Positions 13,076 through 24,663 of a stretch of DNA of 44,866 nt are shown here, one piece after another. Source of the DNA: Gnetum montanum. Lineage: Eukaryota > Streptophyta > Gnetopsida > Gnetales > Gnetaceae. Each line of letters starts with the position of its first letter. Position 1 is the stretch's first letter. A program made the translations under genes and the position numbers. The notes beneath the pieces were generated by a model. The model was not told where the DNA came from. It saw nothing but the letters and a program-made list of their open reading frames with translations, and made no database searches. The DNA lies in contig MNCI01025566.1 in NCBI GenBank assembly GCA_015680685.1, positions 122,581 to 167,446 on the forward strand, read 5' to 3'.

Positions 13076-13581
13076 CTTTTATTATCGTACTTTAATAATT
13101 TTAATGTTTTTTTCACTTTATAGTTATAGTACATTTTAGTAGTCCATGAGAACACATAAGCACAACCAACTAAAACATATGTTTGACACTTGGAAACATA
13201 GTGACGCTTAACGTCTGGCAACCCAGTAGTGATTAGGACATGCTTGGGATGTGCATGAAAGGTGGGATCAGCTGCTTATGCTAGAGATAGTTGAGCAATA
13301 GCGTAGTGAAATTTGAAGTTATCTAGCCTTTTACTCCCTATATTAGAAGAATAAGATATTATAGATAAAAGAAAATATATAAAAATCATGTGCCGTAGTC
13401 TCACTTAACCATCGTTTTAGAATGTCACAAGTGAGGTTGAGAGGACAACAACCATTCTAACTAGGATTTTGATGGCTAGAATACTGTGCATAAGTGTTCA
13501 CAGTATTTGAAATCCAACCAGATCGCACGTGAACACTTGTGATTCATATGGTTGGGCATAGGCATACCTCACTGCTCATCA
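13076..13581 (+). repeat. 3' LTR of E1, right part
   Basis: After the second CTTTT (13076-13080) the E1 LTR resumes. It shares with the E5 LTR the block TAGTCTCACTTAACCAT and the pieces AACATCACAAGTGAG-like and GACAACAACCATTCTAAC, and it ends in CTGCTCATCA at 13581. Without E2 the two parts give an LTR of about 909 bp, close to the 901 bp of E5 and 914 bp of E3. Confidence 0.82.
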
Positions 13582-14210
13582 AGGTATATGCCTACAATAA
13601 AGCAGAGATTAGCATGAAGGAGTTGTATATAGAAGAGATGACTAAATACATGGAGCTTGGCAATCTTCAATATGTAAACCTTGTGATGCTGATTGCTGAA
13701 TGGCTATGATTGGAGTTAGAAAAGAATGTGACTAGCTCGTACTTGCTATACAATGTAGACTTCAAGCACCACAAAGAGACTAAGCAAAAGCTTGAGATTG
13801 CAAACATTGAACTTGAAGTTCTTAGAGCAAGATTCACTAATCAAAGATCAACTATTAAGAAGTTGACCAAAAGGATGAATGACTAATAGAAATTATAAAA
13901 TTGAATCAAGGTATTCAACATTAAACACAAATAACTTGCTACCTAGTTTGTCAATGTCGATGAGCTATTCCTAACAATGCCTTATCCTTGGGATGTGCCC
14001 ATTCTAGCCCACATAGTTGAAGCTGCATGGACTATGCATGATCCTAGGAGTAAGAAGGAGAAGATGAAGGCATTATTAGATGCTTTTCATCTTCCATTGG
14101 AAATTGCAATAGTAGCAGGATAGTTACAATAGCCTTAACCACTAAGAGCACTTGAAGCAAGAGAATGTCCCTTAGAACCTCAAGAGCCTCCGTCGCTTGG
14201 GACTGTTTAA
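13582..14210 (+). pseudogene. C-terminal fragment of ORF X in E3
   Basis: Directly after the E1 LTR, the frame reads YAYNKAEISMKELYIEEM, matching NAYNQAKIHLKVLQIEEM of E1 (from about 4827). Further shared segments are the LGNLQYVNLVMLIAE-like block, PYPWDVPILAHI and MHDPRSKKEKMKALLDAFHL. The frame ends at TAA 14208-14210 after GTV, the same place as in E1, so this is probably the true C terminus. Several internal stops are present. The abrupt join to the E1 LTR suggests that E1 inserted into, or recombined with, E3. Confidence 0.7.
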
Positions 14211-14453
14211 TCTTCCTCTTCATCTTCATGCCATTAGAGGAATCATGTTTGTCAAGTTTTGTCCTGGTTTTTAATTTTGTAGTCCTAAATACCAAAACTT
14301 TTTGTCATGATTGTATATCCATACACTCATGCGCTTTGTGTTTGTCTATGTGTGTGTTTGTGTTTGTAGTTTTCTTGTCATTAGTTAATAATCCCATACC
14401 TTCCCAAATTTGTAAAGAACTCAAGGATACATTTTCATTTAGTCATGGAGGTA
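14211..14453 (+). promoter_or_regulatory. E3 3' untranslated region and polypurine tract
   Basis: This short noncoding stretch ends in TTTAGTCATGGAGGTA (14438-14453), directly before the LTR start TGATGAATC. The stretch AAAGAACTCAAGGATAC before it resembles the end of the E2 internal region, which supports common descent of E2 and the E1/E3/E5 group. Confidence 0.6.
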
Positions 14454-15367
14454 TGATGAATCAAGGATTTCTTACATTGATTGGGGCTAATCAACTAGGC
14501 CCCATCGACTTGGCCTCGTTGACTAGGCCCTTGTCAACGCATGATTTGATGTGTTGACGTGGTCTCATCGATGCATAATTTGATGCGTTGATGTAGCCTT
14601 GTCAACGCAGTGCCAGTTTTTATTTATAAATACATGCTTTACCACCATGTTTATGAAATCACTATTATCATAGAGTAGCATAACTCTTGTAGTTTCTTTT
14701 CTCTAGAGTTAGCATATTTTCCAAGTGCCCACAATAGGAGTCATTAAGTGTACAAATCTTTATTCGAGAACTATTGTACTTAGGCACAATAGTGTGTGCA
14801 ACAATAAAGATGAACTTTTTGATTAACCTTACAACACTTTGGCTAGATTAAATATTTTATTTATGCATTTAATGTTTAACATAATTTCCTTTAATGCTTT
14901 TGAGTAAATTAAGATAATTAAGCTAAACTAAGATAGCTAGGTTAAATAGTAATTAAGTAATCACATAAGTACAATCACTTTGAGCATGCGCATGATGCTT
15001 GGTAATCTCAAAAATGCTTAACATTTGGTAACCCAATAGTGTTATACATGTTCAAGATGTATATGAAAAGTGGGATCAGATACTTATGTTAGGATTGGTT
15101 AGAGACTAATTAATTAGTTAGAATAAATTAGCCATTAAATTACTTCATTTATTTACTTTAAGCACTAAGAACATAAAACATAAAATAATAAAAATCATAT
15201 GCCTTGATTACACTTAACCATATCTTTGTAATCACAAGCATAATTAGGAAGAAAACAAATGATTGTTAGGGCAAGTTCACTTCCTAGAAGCTAGTGTACT
15301 AGAAAATGAAGTGTCCACGAAATTTGACCAGATCACACATGAATGCTTAGTGTATTTGCACTCATCA
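14454..15367 (+). repeat. 3' LTR of E3
   Basis: Runs from TGATGAATC to GCACTCATCA, 914 bp. The U3 has an array of GTTGACGTGG/GATGTAGCC-type units (about 14480-14610) and TATAAATA at 14625-14632. Later blocks match the E1 and E5 LTRs (CAAGTGCCCACA, CTTTATTCGAGA, CACTTAACCATA). Its right end abuts copia sequence, so E3 probably lies in the copia relic. Confidence 0.82.
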
Positions 15368-16320
15368 AAGAAGTTGTTCTTAATTTGGTAACTTTTTCAA
15401 GGCATCCTCTAGGTTACCCTGGAAGATGACTAATTTCTCTTTATCTATGAGAGACTCATCAAATTCCTTTAGTTCCTCAAATTTTTTTCTTGAGGAATTT
15501 GCTCTTCATTGAATTTAGGATCCTCAAGATATTTTGTATTTTAAGATTTAACTATTCTAGGTATGTATGTGGGAAAATAAAATTTAAAACCATTGGAGTT
15601 TACTACATATCCAATAAAGTATCCATTGATGGATTTTAGATCTAATTTCTTTAGGCCTAGGTCATACACCCTTACATTAAGTGAACACCCCAAAATATGC
15701 ATGTTTCTAAAGTAGGCTTTCATAGATTTCATGATTCAAAAGGTGTTTTAGGAATAGAATTTAATGAGATCTTGTTTAAGATATACATTGTAATTTTCAA
15801 GGCCTCACTCTATAGGGTTAAGGAAAGATTAGAATTATAAATCATGCATCTTATGATGTTCATAAATATATGGTTTTTTATTTCTACCATACCATTTTGT
15901 TGAGGTATTCCTAGCATAGTATACTAGGAAATAATGTCCTCTTCTTAAAGGAACATCACAAATGATCCTAGTGCTTACTCCTTTTCTATGTAGTTTGCAT
16001 AGTATTCCCCTTCTTTGTCTAGTCTTTATGATCTTGATTTTTCTTTTCTTTTGTGTCTCTACCTTAGTTTTGAATATCTTAAATGCATCTAATGCCTCTA
16101 CTTCATCAAATAGAAGATAGAGATACATATATCTTGTATGATCATTAATAAATGAGATAAAATTTCTCTAACCATTCAAATAAGGAGTGGGAAAAGATCC
16201 ACAAATATATGTATGTTTGATTTCAAGAATCTTTAAACTTTTTGTAGTCTCTTTAGTGGCATTTTTAGTATAATTTCCCTTGATTCATTCTAACAATTTC
16301 CAAAGTCATGGGTCATCAAG
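15368..16320 (-). pseudogene. Ty1/copia integrase region, decayed
   Basis: On the minus strand, 16128-15835 reads YLYLLFDEVEALDAFKIF, typical of the copia integrase core, followed by a region whose usual catalytic Asp motif is replaced by Arg-rich residues. At 15732-15541, ILGCSLNVRVYD and GYFIGYVVNSNGFKFYFP match the conserved segment after the copia integrase core. Frames are shifted and stops are frequent, so it is dead. The upstream (N-terminal) continuation lies at 24571-24663 beyond the inserted element E4. Confidence 0.78.
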
Positions 16321-16325
16321 ATACC
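16321..16325. repeat. Target-site duplication of E4, left copy (ATACC)
   Basis: ATACC lies directly before the LTR start TGTTGAGG and again at 24566-24570 directly after the LTR end CATCAACA. Confidence 0.85.
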
Positions 16326-17654
16326 TGTTGAGGGTCACATTGGCCATGCTAGGCATTGGGCCATGATCAACAAATTCTAGATAGAAATGGTGGGAGGAAG
16401 CAATGAGGTAATTTACCTTTGGTTGCCTTTCAAAGTGTGTTTGCATCATCTAGCTTTATGTGTGTTTAATTGGAGAATTTGTTCTTCCAACTTTATTGGA
16501 TTATTAAAGTATTTATCCTTTGTTTGAGTTTTGAAAAGAAAAGAATCTTCTACAATAGCCAACTTAATCTTGCTACCATTAAAAACTTAGCCTTGTGATG
16601 CAGAAATCATTCTTAAATGCAAAACATTGATAGTTTAGTTATGTTTTCCAAAATATAAATTCATTATTACCATTATTTCATCCATTTCTTTAAATGATTC
16701 CCACAACTATGAATCAAACTTTGCACACTAACATCAATTTTTACTTGGCTGGTTATTTTTAAATTTTTCAAAGGACATAATTTTTCATCAAAATAAATGA
16801 GAGTAATAGACACTTGATTAATGGCAAGCTTGTGGTGGTGGTTATGTTGCCACACCATGAAGGTTGTGGACATAACAACCTAGGTGTGGAGAACGTGGGT
16901 TACGTAACGACTATAGAGGTGGTGTAACTGATGATGATGATGTTAGGCATTATGAGTGAACATGGGATTTAGGCATTTAAGTTAGCAGTGATAAGAAACT
17001 ATAAGAGCAAGGCCATGTCCAGTAAAAATAAGAATTGAGGAGCCTACCCCCTCTAGTTGAGAACCAACATTGGTAGAGGTAGCTTCTCTCAATCAACATC
17101 GAGTAGCCTCCCCTCTTTCTGGTAGGGTGTGTGGCGATGGAAATCACAGCATGGGTAGAATGATTGAAGCTCTCTCTCCCTCTCTAGAATAAGGATAAAA
17201 ATTATGTCCCTTGTCTCTTTGGTAGTGGGTAGCAATAGGGCACATGGTAGTGCAAATGATGTAGAATCACTCCCTCTCTCTCCTAGTGCACAACATGTTC
17301 GAGGCTCTCTTGGTAATGAAACATGGCATGGTAGTAGTAGCGCACGATAGCCTCTTCCAGTAGTAGCAATGCACATAGATGATGGCAAACGTGTCTGCAC
17401 ATGTTGCATTAGAGGCTCTCTTGGTGGCAGGCTCTACCAGAAGATGTGTTAGCACATAGTGCATGTTAGAGTCTCTCTTGGTAGTAGGCACTAATAGCAG
17501 TAAGCATCAAAATTTGTAGCTGGTCTAGGAGTAGTAGAGCAATAGACAACTAGCAATAGTGGTGCGTGACAAATAGTTAGCTCTAGGCAGCATTAGGGGC
17601 AAAGTGTGGCAACCAGTAGCAAGCTCTATTGGCAAGTAGGTGGTAGACATTAGG

Positions 17655-17691
<37 letters not shown>

Positions 17692-18043
17692 ATAGGATGA
17701 TGGCAATGTGTAGCAAGTCTCCCTCTTTGGTAGTGATTAGGATGTTCTAGATCAGTAGTGGGCACCACCAGTAGTGATGGCCTGATGGTAGTAGTAAGAG
17801 ACCAGGGAAAAATTTAAAGTTACTAGTTACTGTATCAATATTAAATTTTGAAATTCAAGATAATTATTCAATTTAAACTCTCTTGAATTTTTAATTTAAT
17901 TTACTTTTTGACACATCGGATGGTCCTCTCTACTTAAGACTATTCCTAGGTTTCTATACCCATATGAGGGGCACCCTAGGTAATAATCTCCTCAAACAAG
18001 TTTTTCCTTGAGTGTTGATGTGTTCAAAATTTACACATCAACA
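16326..18043 (+). repeat. 5' LTR of E4
   Basis: 1718 bp from TGTTGAGGGTC to ACACATCAACA. It contains a GTGGTGGTTATGTTGCC block around 16830, CT-rich tracts (a pure CT run at about 17654-17686), and a conserved ~120-bp 3' end. The last 31 bases are an inverted repeat with 11-bp arms (18013-18023 and 18033-18043). The short open frames here encode Arg/Glu runs from the CT tract and are not genes. Confidence 0.85.
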
Positions 18044-18049
18044 CCTTTT

Positions 18050-18064
18050 TGATGCTAGAATGAG
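18050..18064 (+). promoter_or_regulatory. Primer-binding site of E4
   Basis: TGATGCTAGAATGAG follows the LTR end after a six-base spacer (CCTTTT). The same six-base spacer and a better preserved site (TGGCGCTAGAAGGAG) are found in B1. Two of the three differences are G-to-A and C-to-T. Confidence 0.55.
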
Positions 18065-18580
18065 GGTAACTTTTTAACCTTTGTTTTCCATTTTTTAAAA
18101 ATTATTAAATTTCTATCGTTTTCCAGTTCTTATTCTATTTTCATTTCCTAAAAATTTTATTTACCCTGAATTTTTTTTTCTTGTTCTTCCTATTGAAAAC
18201 TCTTGTTTCTAACCCCTTTATTTTCTATTTCTTTTTGAAAAATTAATATTTCTTATTTCCTAAAAATGTCATTTTCAATCCTAAATCCTTTTTTCCTAGT
18301 TTTGATGTTGGTGCTTCTTACCTTAGTGCTAACTTAGGTAAGGTGGTTTTCGTTAATTATTCAGTTTCAAGTTTATTTTTCTGAAATTTTGCATTTCATT
18401 GTTTTCCTCTTAAATTGTATAAATATTGCAATTTCATGCATTTATTTCTTTTAAATTTTTTCTTATATAGCATTTTTTAGTTTTTTTTCAAAAAAAAAAA
18501 ATATTATTTCAATATTCTTTTTAGCTTGTACTTAATTTTATAGCTTTATTTTAGCATGTATATTTTATAATTTTCATTTT

Positions 18581-20007
18581 ATGAGAAAATCCTCCCAACA
18601 AGAATCATTGACCTCTACCCCTAATTTACCAACCACCAGTCACTTTACATTAAGGAAACAATGAGCTTCATGTTTTCCAAGTTCTATCCCTAGGAGAACA
18701 TGAACTAGGATGGTAGTCAATTAATCCCCAGCTCCCTTGGTGAGAAACCCCTTTAACTCTATCAACTATTATGATATCCTAAAATCACTCCAAAACATAA
18801 ACTTGTTCTTCAATCCCACAACTCCTACTAATGATGCCTGCCAACATATACAATGTTTTGAAACTTTAATAGGGATCCATAACATTATACAAAATGACAT
18901 ATCATGTAGGGTATTTGTCACAATTTTTAGGAGCAAAGCCATCCAATAGATTTTGATACTTCCAAATGCCTCTATCTACTCATGGTAAGAATTTAAAAAT
19001 AAGTTCTTGTTTTAGTTTGACAAATTCACAAGCCTAGCCATAGCATCAAGCAATTTCACAAGCTTTAGGAAAATACTTGGAAAAAATGTTCGTGACTACA
19101 ACCTAAGATTTCTTCGTTAACTTGCTTATGTGCCAAGTGAGATGCGTTCATAACTTGGTGGCATCCTCAATTTTTACTTGTCCACCATTGATTCATTCTT
19201 TGCCTATGCCATCAAATTTGATTCCAACATAAAAAAAATATAGGCAGTGATGACTAAAGTTTTTAATTTATAATAAATTACCCCTCATGAATGGTATTCA
19301 ACCCTAATTTGGAATGGTGAGTATCAGTAGCTCTATGCAATCAAGTCCCCTAACTTTACCAACTTTCCCAATGATGAATACTATGTTTCAAACTTCTTTT
19401 CCCTTTCAACTTACTCAACCTTCAAACAATTATTTTCAAAGTTCACCATCTTTTTCATTTCTACTATCCAACACTAGTTTGAATAATGACCAATTGAAAG
19501 CCTTAATCCAATCAATCGTAAACCCAAATGGGATATCTAATCTTGTTTGACCTACAACTCAAACTCAAAATTAGATAACCCAGAGATTAGCTTCACTTCA
19601 AAAACTTTCAAATGAGGTAGTTGAATTAAAGAAAAACAACAACAAGATGCCTATACAATCTAAAAAGCCAAGTATGTCAATCAATGACAATTATTATCAT
19701 CTTCATAACACTAGGTAACACTATGAGAAAACTTGTTCTCAATTTTTAGTACTATATGATGAAAATACCTAGAGTCAAAAAAAATGGGAAAACCCTTGTT
19801 ATGGTCCTTAATGTACGTCATGAAATAGAAAATGAAGAGGTTTCCTCATTCGAACAAGTTATGTTAAAAGATACTAGCCCACATAGCACTCACTACTGTA
19901 GACTTAGGGACATTATACAACAACAAACTAGGAAAGACCCATATACTCCTTCAAATAGAAGAGCTTTTAGAATTATACAAGCAATCAAACTGGATCATCC
20001 CAAGTAA
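18581..20007 (+). pseudogene. E4 gag, decayed
   Basis: The frame opens at ATG 18581 (MRKSSQQESLTS). Around 18940-19010 the block ending in SIYSW, followed by EFKNKFLF, matches the Gag core of plant gypsy elements, where an A-x-x-W-x-x-L pattern is followed by a Trp and the F-x-x-x-F motif. A Ser/Thr/Phe-rich, low-complexity linker follows (19314-19550). A region at 19680-19740 with H, H and C residues could be a worn zinc knuckle, but this is unclear. Stops and at least one frameshift break it. Confidence 0.65.
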
Positions 20008-20229
20008 ACATCCCATAATGATCAAACCCCCTTTTTATACTTAGAAGAACTCCACCTCAACAAGAAGCCAAAGATGAACATAAGACTTATGATCTAGTTG
20101 AGGATTTGAAGAAAATTAAAGTCAACATTTGAACGTATTATCTTTTATACTTTAGTGAAATGAAAGATGCAATTCAAAAAATAATTCATACATCTGAAAC
20201 CAATAAAGAAAAATCTCCAATGACAAAAG

Positions 20230-20726
20230 GCAAGTTCATTTTGCCAAAAGTCCTAACACATTGTTGATAAAAAACCTAAGTAATTCCATAATGAGCAAGA
20301 AAGAGCAACCCCATTTTTTAACAACATTGATTATTTTAGGAAAGAATGTTCATAGTTGTTTAATAGATTCTGGAGTAACCATTAGTGTCATGCCACTTGA
20401 GGTATGTAAAACCTTAGGAGCACGAATGCTACCACAAATGAGAAGTGTGATTCAACTCGATGGATCTAATGTACTAGTAGTGTGATCATTAAAAGAAGTG
20501 AAAGTACAACTTAAACAATATCCTACATACATGTTATATGGATATCTTAGTGATTGATATGTCACCCACTTATGGTGTGCTTCTATCTAGGACTTCTGGA
20601 GCCAAGTTTGGGGGCTTCTTTAGGTTGGATTTCTCAGAACTATTAATCCCTATAAAAGGAAAATTTGAATATATGATCATAGCAAGAGAACCTTTCTATA
20701 AACAAGTAGTTACAACCATCGATTAA
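20230..20726 (+). pseudogene. E4 aspartic protease domain
   Basis: The active-site motif LIDSGVTISVMPLEV lies around 20360-20405 with Asp-Ser-Gly at 20366-20374 intact. A second conserved block, DILVIDMSPTYGVLLSR, starts at 20541 and corresponds to the flap-to-C-terminal region, where plant gypsy proteases have an I-x-x-Y/D-x-V-LGR pattern. A stop and a frame change at about 20483-20538 separate the halves. Confidence 0.68.
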
Positions 20727-20954
20727 CAAAATTAATCTTTGGAAAATCAAAATACTAATCATTATATTGTAGTTATTGAAGTTGGGTTTGGTGAACATGT
20801 TATAAATGACCATGAGAGTGAAATTTTAAAAAATAAATCTTTTCTCTTCTAGTGAATGTGAAGAAATCTATGAAGATACCTTGCCTTATCATTAACATGA
20901 TGGAAAGGGATTTCTTCTGGATGATCTGCCACCATTAGGAGAGAAAAATGATAT

Positions 20955-21510
20955 AAATGAGATCCTATCCCTTAAAACATTAGAAGGTGTGCCAAAGTTT
21001 GATGACATATTCGTTGATCATGTTCCTAGAGAAGCTATGTTCAATGACTTAGATAAACTTAGACCTATTAGACCTAAGATTGAAACTTGGATGAAAGAAG
21101 AACTTGATGAACTTTTAGAATCTAAAATTATTCATCTTATAAAACATTCAAGTTAGACATCAAATTTAGTGCCTAATAGAAAACAAACAAGCAAATTATG
21201 ATTGTGTATCAATTTTCATAATCTCGATCATCAACAAATCGTTAAAAGGTGGTTTGACAAGAGATATGCAAGTAAAGTCTTTAAGATGGGAGATCTAGTA
21301 CTTAAGGGAGATAGAGCATCTTTTCAAACAAATCCTCAAAGTGAGTTCTCTTCTATGTGGTCAAACCCATTCCAAGTTACAAATGTCATTAAACCCAATG
21401 TCCACAAAATTGCTGATTTGCAAGGATATAAGTTACCTAGAAATTTTGATGCATTTTGTCTAAAGCATTTTTGCTTAGGTGCCCCACATGGATACCTAAT
21501 AGATCCTTAG
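20955..21510 (+). pseudogene. E4 RT N-terminus fused to integrase C-terminus
   Basis: The first part (to about 21226) matches the start of gypsy RT: an RPIRPKIETWMKEELDELLE region, then the RVCIDFRNLN-like motif in the worn form CINFHNLDH. Directly after this the same frame continues with QIVKRWFDKRYASKVFKMG, which is the integrase C-terminal region, including DLVLK, W-x-x-PFQV and a final LKHF block. The RT catalytic motifs, RNase H and the integrase D-D-E core are missing. The join is at about 21227. It ends at TAG 21508-21510. Confidence 0.72.
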
Positions 21511-22875
21511 TTTCATGTTTTCTTCTTCTTCACCATGTATTTCATTTATATATAGTTGCATTTGCATATTTTATTTGCATTTCCATGATGTCTTTTTTAG
21601 CATATTGGCTTTGGTTTGATTTGTGCTTTTCATATGATTTTAGTAATCATTATGGTCATTTGAGTTACTAGGCATTAGGTCATCATAACACCATTGGAAA
21701 ATAATGTAATTATAATGCTTTATATAATATATCCTATTACTATTACAAAAAATATCCTGTATATTATATACTTCAATAATGTTGTGATCCTTTCGAGTCT
21801 TTTTCAAGGTTTTAGTTTATTTGTTATGTTGGATTATGAAGGATAGGATTTATGCTACTTATCATGTAATCATCATGATCATGTGAGTGTAGGATAGGTG
21901 ATGTTGGAGAATGGCTAACTAAAATCACTAGGTGACCTTGGAAAATGCCATTTTCCCCTCTCATAGACCCCAGCCCTCAAGTGTGATGATCCATGGCTAT
22001 CCTATGAGCAACAAGGTGAAATGTGTTTTTCTTCACTGGAGAACCCTTAGCCACTTAGGAGACCTATTATGATGCCATCTAGAGTGTAATTAAAAGGTGA
22101 TACATAAGGGTTGAACTGCACCATGGGAAAAGTTTCAAAAGGACCATGTTCTTTAGCAGTGTAGCTAATTGGCCAAACTCGTATTGGAATTCCTACTTTA
22201 AGAATGAAGTACACCATGAGCAAAGTTTCTTTAGAAAAAAGAGACAAAAGAAAAAGAACAAGGATCATGTTTATTGGTAGTATAATAAGTTCTTGACTGT
22301 GATGGGGTCTAGTAGCAATCCCTCCCCCTCCCCCCCTCCCACCCTCCTCCTCCCCCCCCTCCCCCNNNNAAAAAAACAAAAAAAGGAATAGCAAATAATC
22401 CCTTTTCACCATTCCCTTTTCCAAAAGAAAAAAAAACTTAAGGAAAAATCCAAAAGTTGCAGCTAGCTATGATCTAAGATAAGCTTGTCCTATTCATTAG
22501 GTTTGGCATAAGTCTCATACTCAAAGTAGTCTCCATATTTTTTACTTTTACCTTGTGAGAAGATTGGGAATGCGATCTTAATTATATACTTTAATTATAT
22601 ATGTATGTATGTATGTAGTTAAAGTTATGATTTATGAAGACTATATATTTTGGTCTTAATTAAATAAGATGGTGTGGTAAGGGTGGCCCATGTTTAGTTC
22701 TCTCTTGATTGTATGGTTATTTTTAATCATATTTAGATTAGTATAGTTTACTTTTAAATTTCAATTTGTCTATTTTGTGATTTTTTTGATTCTCTATATT
22801 TTGCATCTCCTTTTAAAATTTTTGTGATTTTGCTGTTCCTTGCATTTTCATGCAATTTTTAATTTGGGGCCTAAG
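21511..22875 (+). other. 3' noncoding part of E4, no gene seen
   Basis: AT-rich sequence between the integrase tail and the 3' LTR. It includes a C-rich run with an assembly gap, a short ATGT tetranucleotide repeat (about 22598-22617) and a weak G-rich tract (AATTTGGGGCC, 22860-22871) near the LTR that may be the polypurine tract. The open frame over the gap on the minus strand is an artefact of a G-run. Confidence 0.6.
22366..22369. other. Assembly gap (NNNN)
   Basis: Four N lie between a C-rich run and an A-rich run, a typical place for sequencing failure. Confidence 0.95.
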
Positions 22876-24180
22876 TGCTGAGGCTCACATCACCCATGGT
22901 TGGCATGAGGCCATGATCAACAAATTCCAAATATAAATGGTGGGAGGAAATAATAGGGTAATTTACCTTTAGTCTACCTTTCAAAGTATGTTTACATCAT
23001 CTAGTTTTGTGTGTGTTTAATTAGAGAATGCATTCTTTTAACTTTATTAGATTATTAAAGTATTTACCCTCCGTTTGAATTTTGAAAACAAAAGAATCTT
23101 CTACAACAACCAACTCAATCTTGCTACCATTCAAAACTTAGCCTCGTGATGCTAAAATCGTTCTTAAATGGAAAACATTGACAATTTAGTTATGTTTTCC
23201 AAAATATAAATTCATTATTATCATTATTGCATACATTTCTTTAAATGATTCTCACAACTATGAATCAAACATTGCCTACTAACATTAGGTTTTGCTTGGT
23301 TGGTTATTTTTAAATTTTTCAAAAGAAATAATTTTTTATCAAAATAAATGAGAGTAACAGACACTTGGTTAAGGTGAGCTTGTGGTGGTGGTTACATTAC
23401 CATGCCATGATGGTTGTGGATGTAATGACCTAGGTGGTGGAGAATGTGGGTTATGTAACAACTACAAAGATGGCATAACCGATGGTTGTGCTGTTTGACA
23501 TCACGAGTGAACATGGGACATGGACATTTAAGCTGACAACAACAAGTGGCTATAAGAGCAAGGTTGCGACCAGCAAAAATAAGGATCAAGGAGCCTCCTT
23601 CCTCTGATCAGGAACCAATGTTGACAAAGGCAACTTCTCTTAGCTAACATTGGATAGCCTCCCCTCTCTCTAGTAGGGCACATGGTAGTGGTAATCACAA
23701 AATGGGCAGATGGATCGGAGCTCTCTCCCCCTTTGGAACAGGGATGGATATCAGGTCTTTTCTCTCTCTAGCAATGGGTAGCAGTAGGATGCATGAGGGT
23801 GTGAATGATGCCAATTGATCCCTCTCTCTTTTGACACACAATACATCAAAGTATCTCTTGGTGGTGACATGTGGCATGATAGGGATGACATGCACAGATG
23901 ATGGCAAACATGTCTGTACGTGGCATGTCAGAGGCTCTCTTAGTGGCAGGCTCTATCGATAGATGTGTTAGCACATGGCGCATGTTAGAGTCTCTCTTGA
24001 CAGCAAGCATGACAGTAGTGGGCATCAATATCTACAACCAGTCTAGGGACAGTAGAGTAGTGTGCAACCAACAACAATGATGCATGACAAGTGGTCAACT
24101 CTAGGTAGCGTCAAGGACAGAGTGTTGCAATTGATGGTAGGCTTTACTGACAAGTGGATGGTAGACATCAGGGATCTCTC

Positions 24181-24211
<31 letters not shown>

Positions 24212-24565
24212 CTCCTTGCACAGGATGGCGATAATGTGCGAGAAGTCTCCCTCTTCAGCAACAGGTGGGATCTTTCGGTCTAGTAGTGAGTATCACTGGC
24301 AGCGATGGCCCAGTGGGAGCAGCAAAAGACTAAGGAAAAATTTAAATTTTCTAATTATTGTATTAAGTTTTGAAATTCAAGATAGTTATTCAATTTAAAT
24401 TCTCTCAACTTTTCAGTTTAATTTACTTTTTGGAACAACACATGGTATTCTCCAACTAAGAAGATTCCTAAGTTTTTGTACCCATATAGGAGGTGCCCTA
24501 AGCAATAGTCTTCTTAAATGAGTTTTTTTCCGAGTGTTAATGTGTTCAAAATTTACACATCAACA
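22876..24565 (+). repeat. 3' LTR of E4
   Basis: 1690 bp from TGCTGAGGCTC (TGTTGAGG in the 5' copy, one C/T change) to ACACATCAACA. It aligns with 16326-18043 throughout, with many point changes and differing CT-tract lengths (24173-24213). The terminal hairpin has one mismatch (TGTTAATGTGT). Confidence 0.85.
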
Positions 24566-24570
24566 ATACC

Positions 24571-24663
24571 ATTATCTACTAATCTTTAAATTCTTTATAT
24601 AAAGATATAACCCAATCTTTTATGCCATAGCTTAGAGGATTTTTGATTTATGATGCACCCATT
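24571..24663 (-). pseudogene. Ty1/copia GAG-pre-integrase segment, continuation of 15368-16320
   Basis: The minus strand reads SKLWHKRLGYIS, the conserved GAG-pre-integrase start of copia pol, followed by a worn RI-x-RLV segment. It stops at the E4 insertion point and the frame resumes on the other side, at 16320. This placement confirms that E4 inserted into a copia pol gene. Similarity fades to the right of about 24663. Confidence 0.7.

Larger units (their letters stand above)
16326..24565 (+). mobile_element. E4: complete plus-strand gypsy element with an internal pol deletion
   Basis: Two LTRs (16326-18043 and 22876-24565) flank an internal region of about 4.8 kb with gag, protease, a fused RT/integrase remnant and a noncoding 3' part. 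The 5-bp ATACC duplication flanks the whole 8240-bp element. It is inserted into the copia relic. LTR ends and primer site tie it to B1 and to the solo LTR at 27283. Most of RT, all of RNase H and the integrase core are absent. Confidence 0.88.

Noticed and set aside
17525-17768. Arg/Glu-rich open frames
   Set aside because: They are translations of the CT-repeat tract within the E4 LTR, and the same applies to 24043-24283.
22047-22424. Minus-strand frame with a Gly/Glu-rich N-terminal part
   Set aside because: It runs through the NNNN gap and a homopolymer-like G-run, and lies in the noncoding 3' part of E4.
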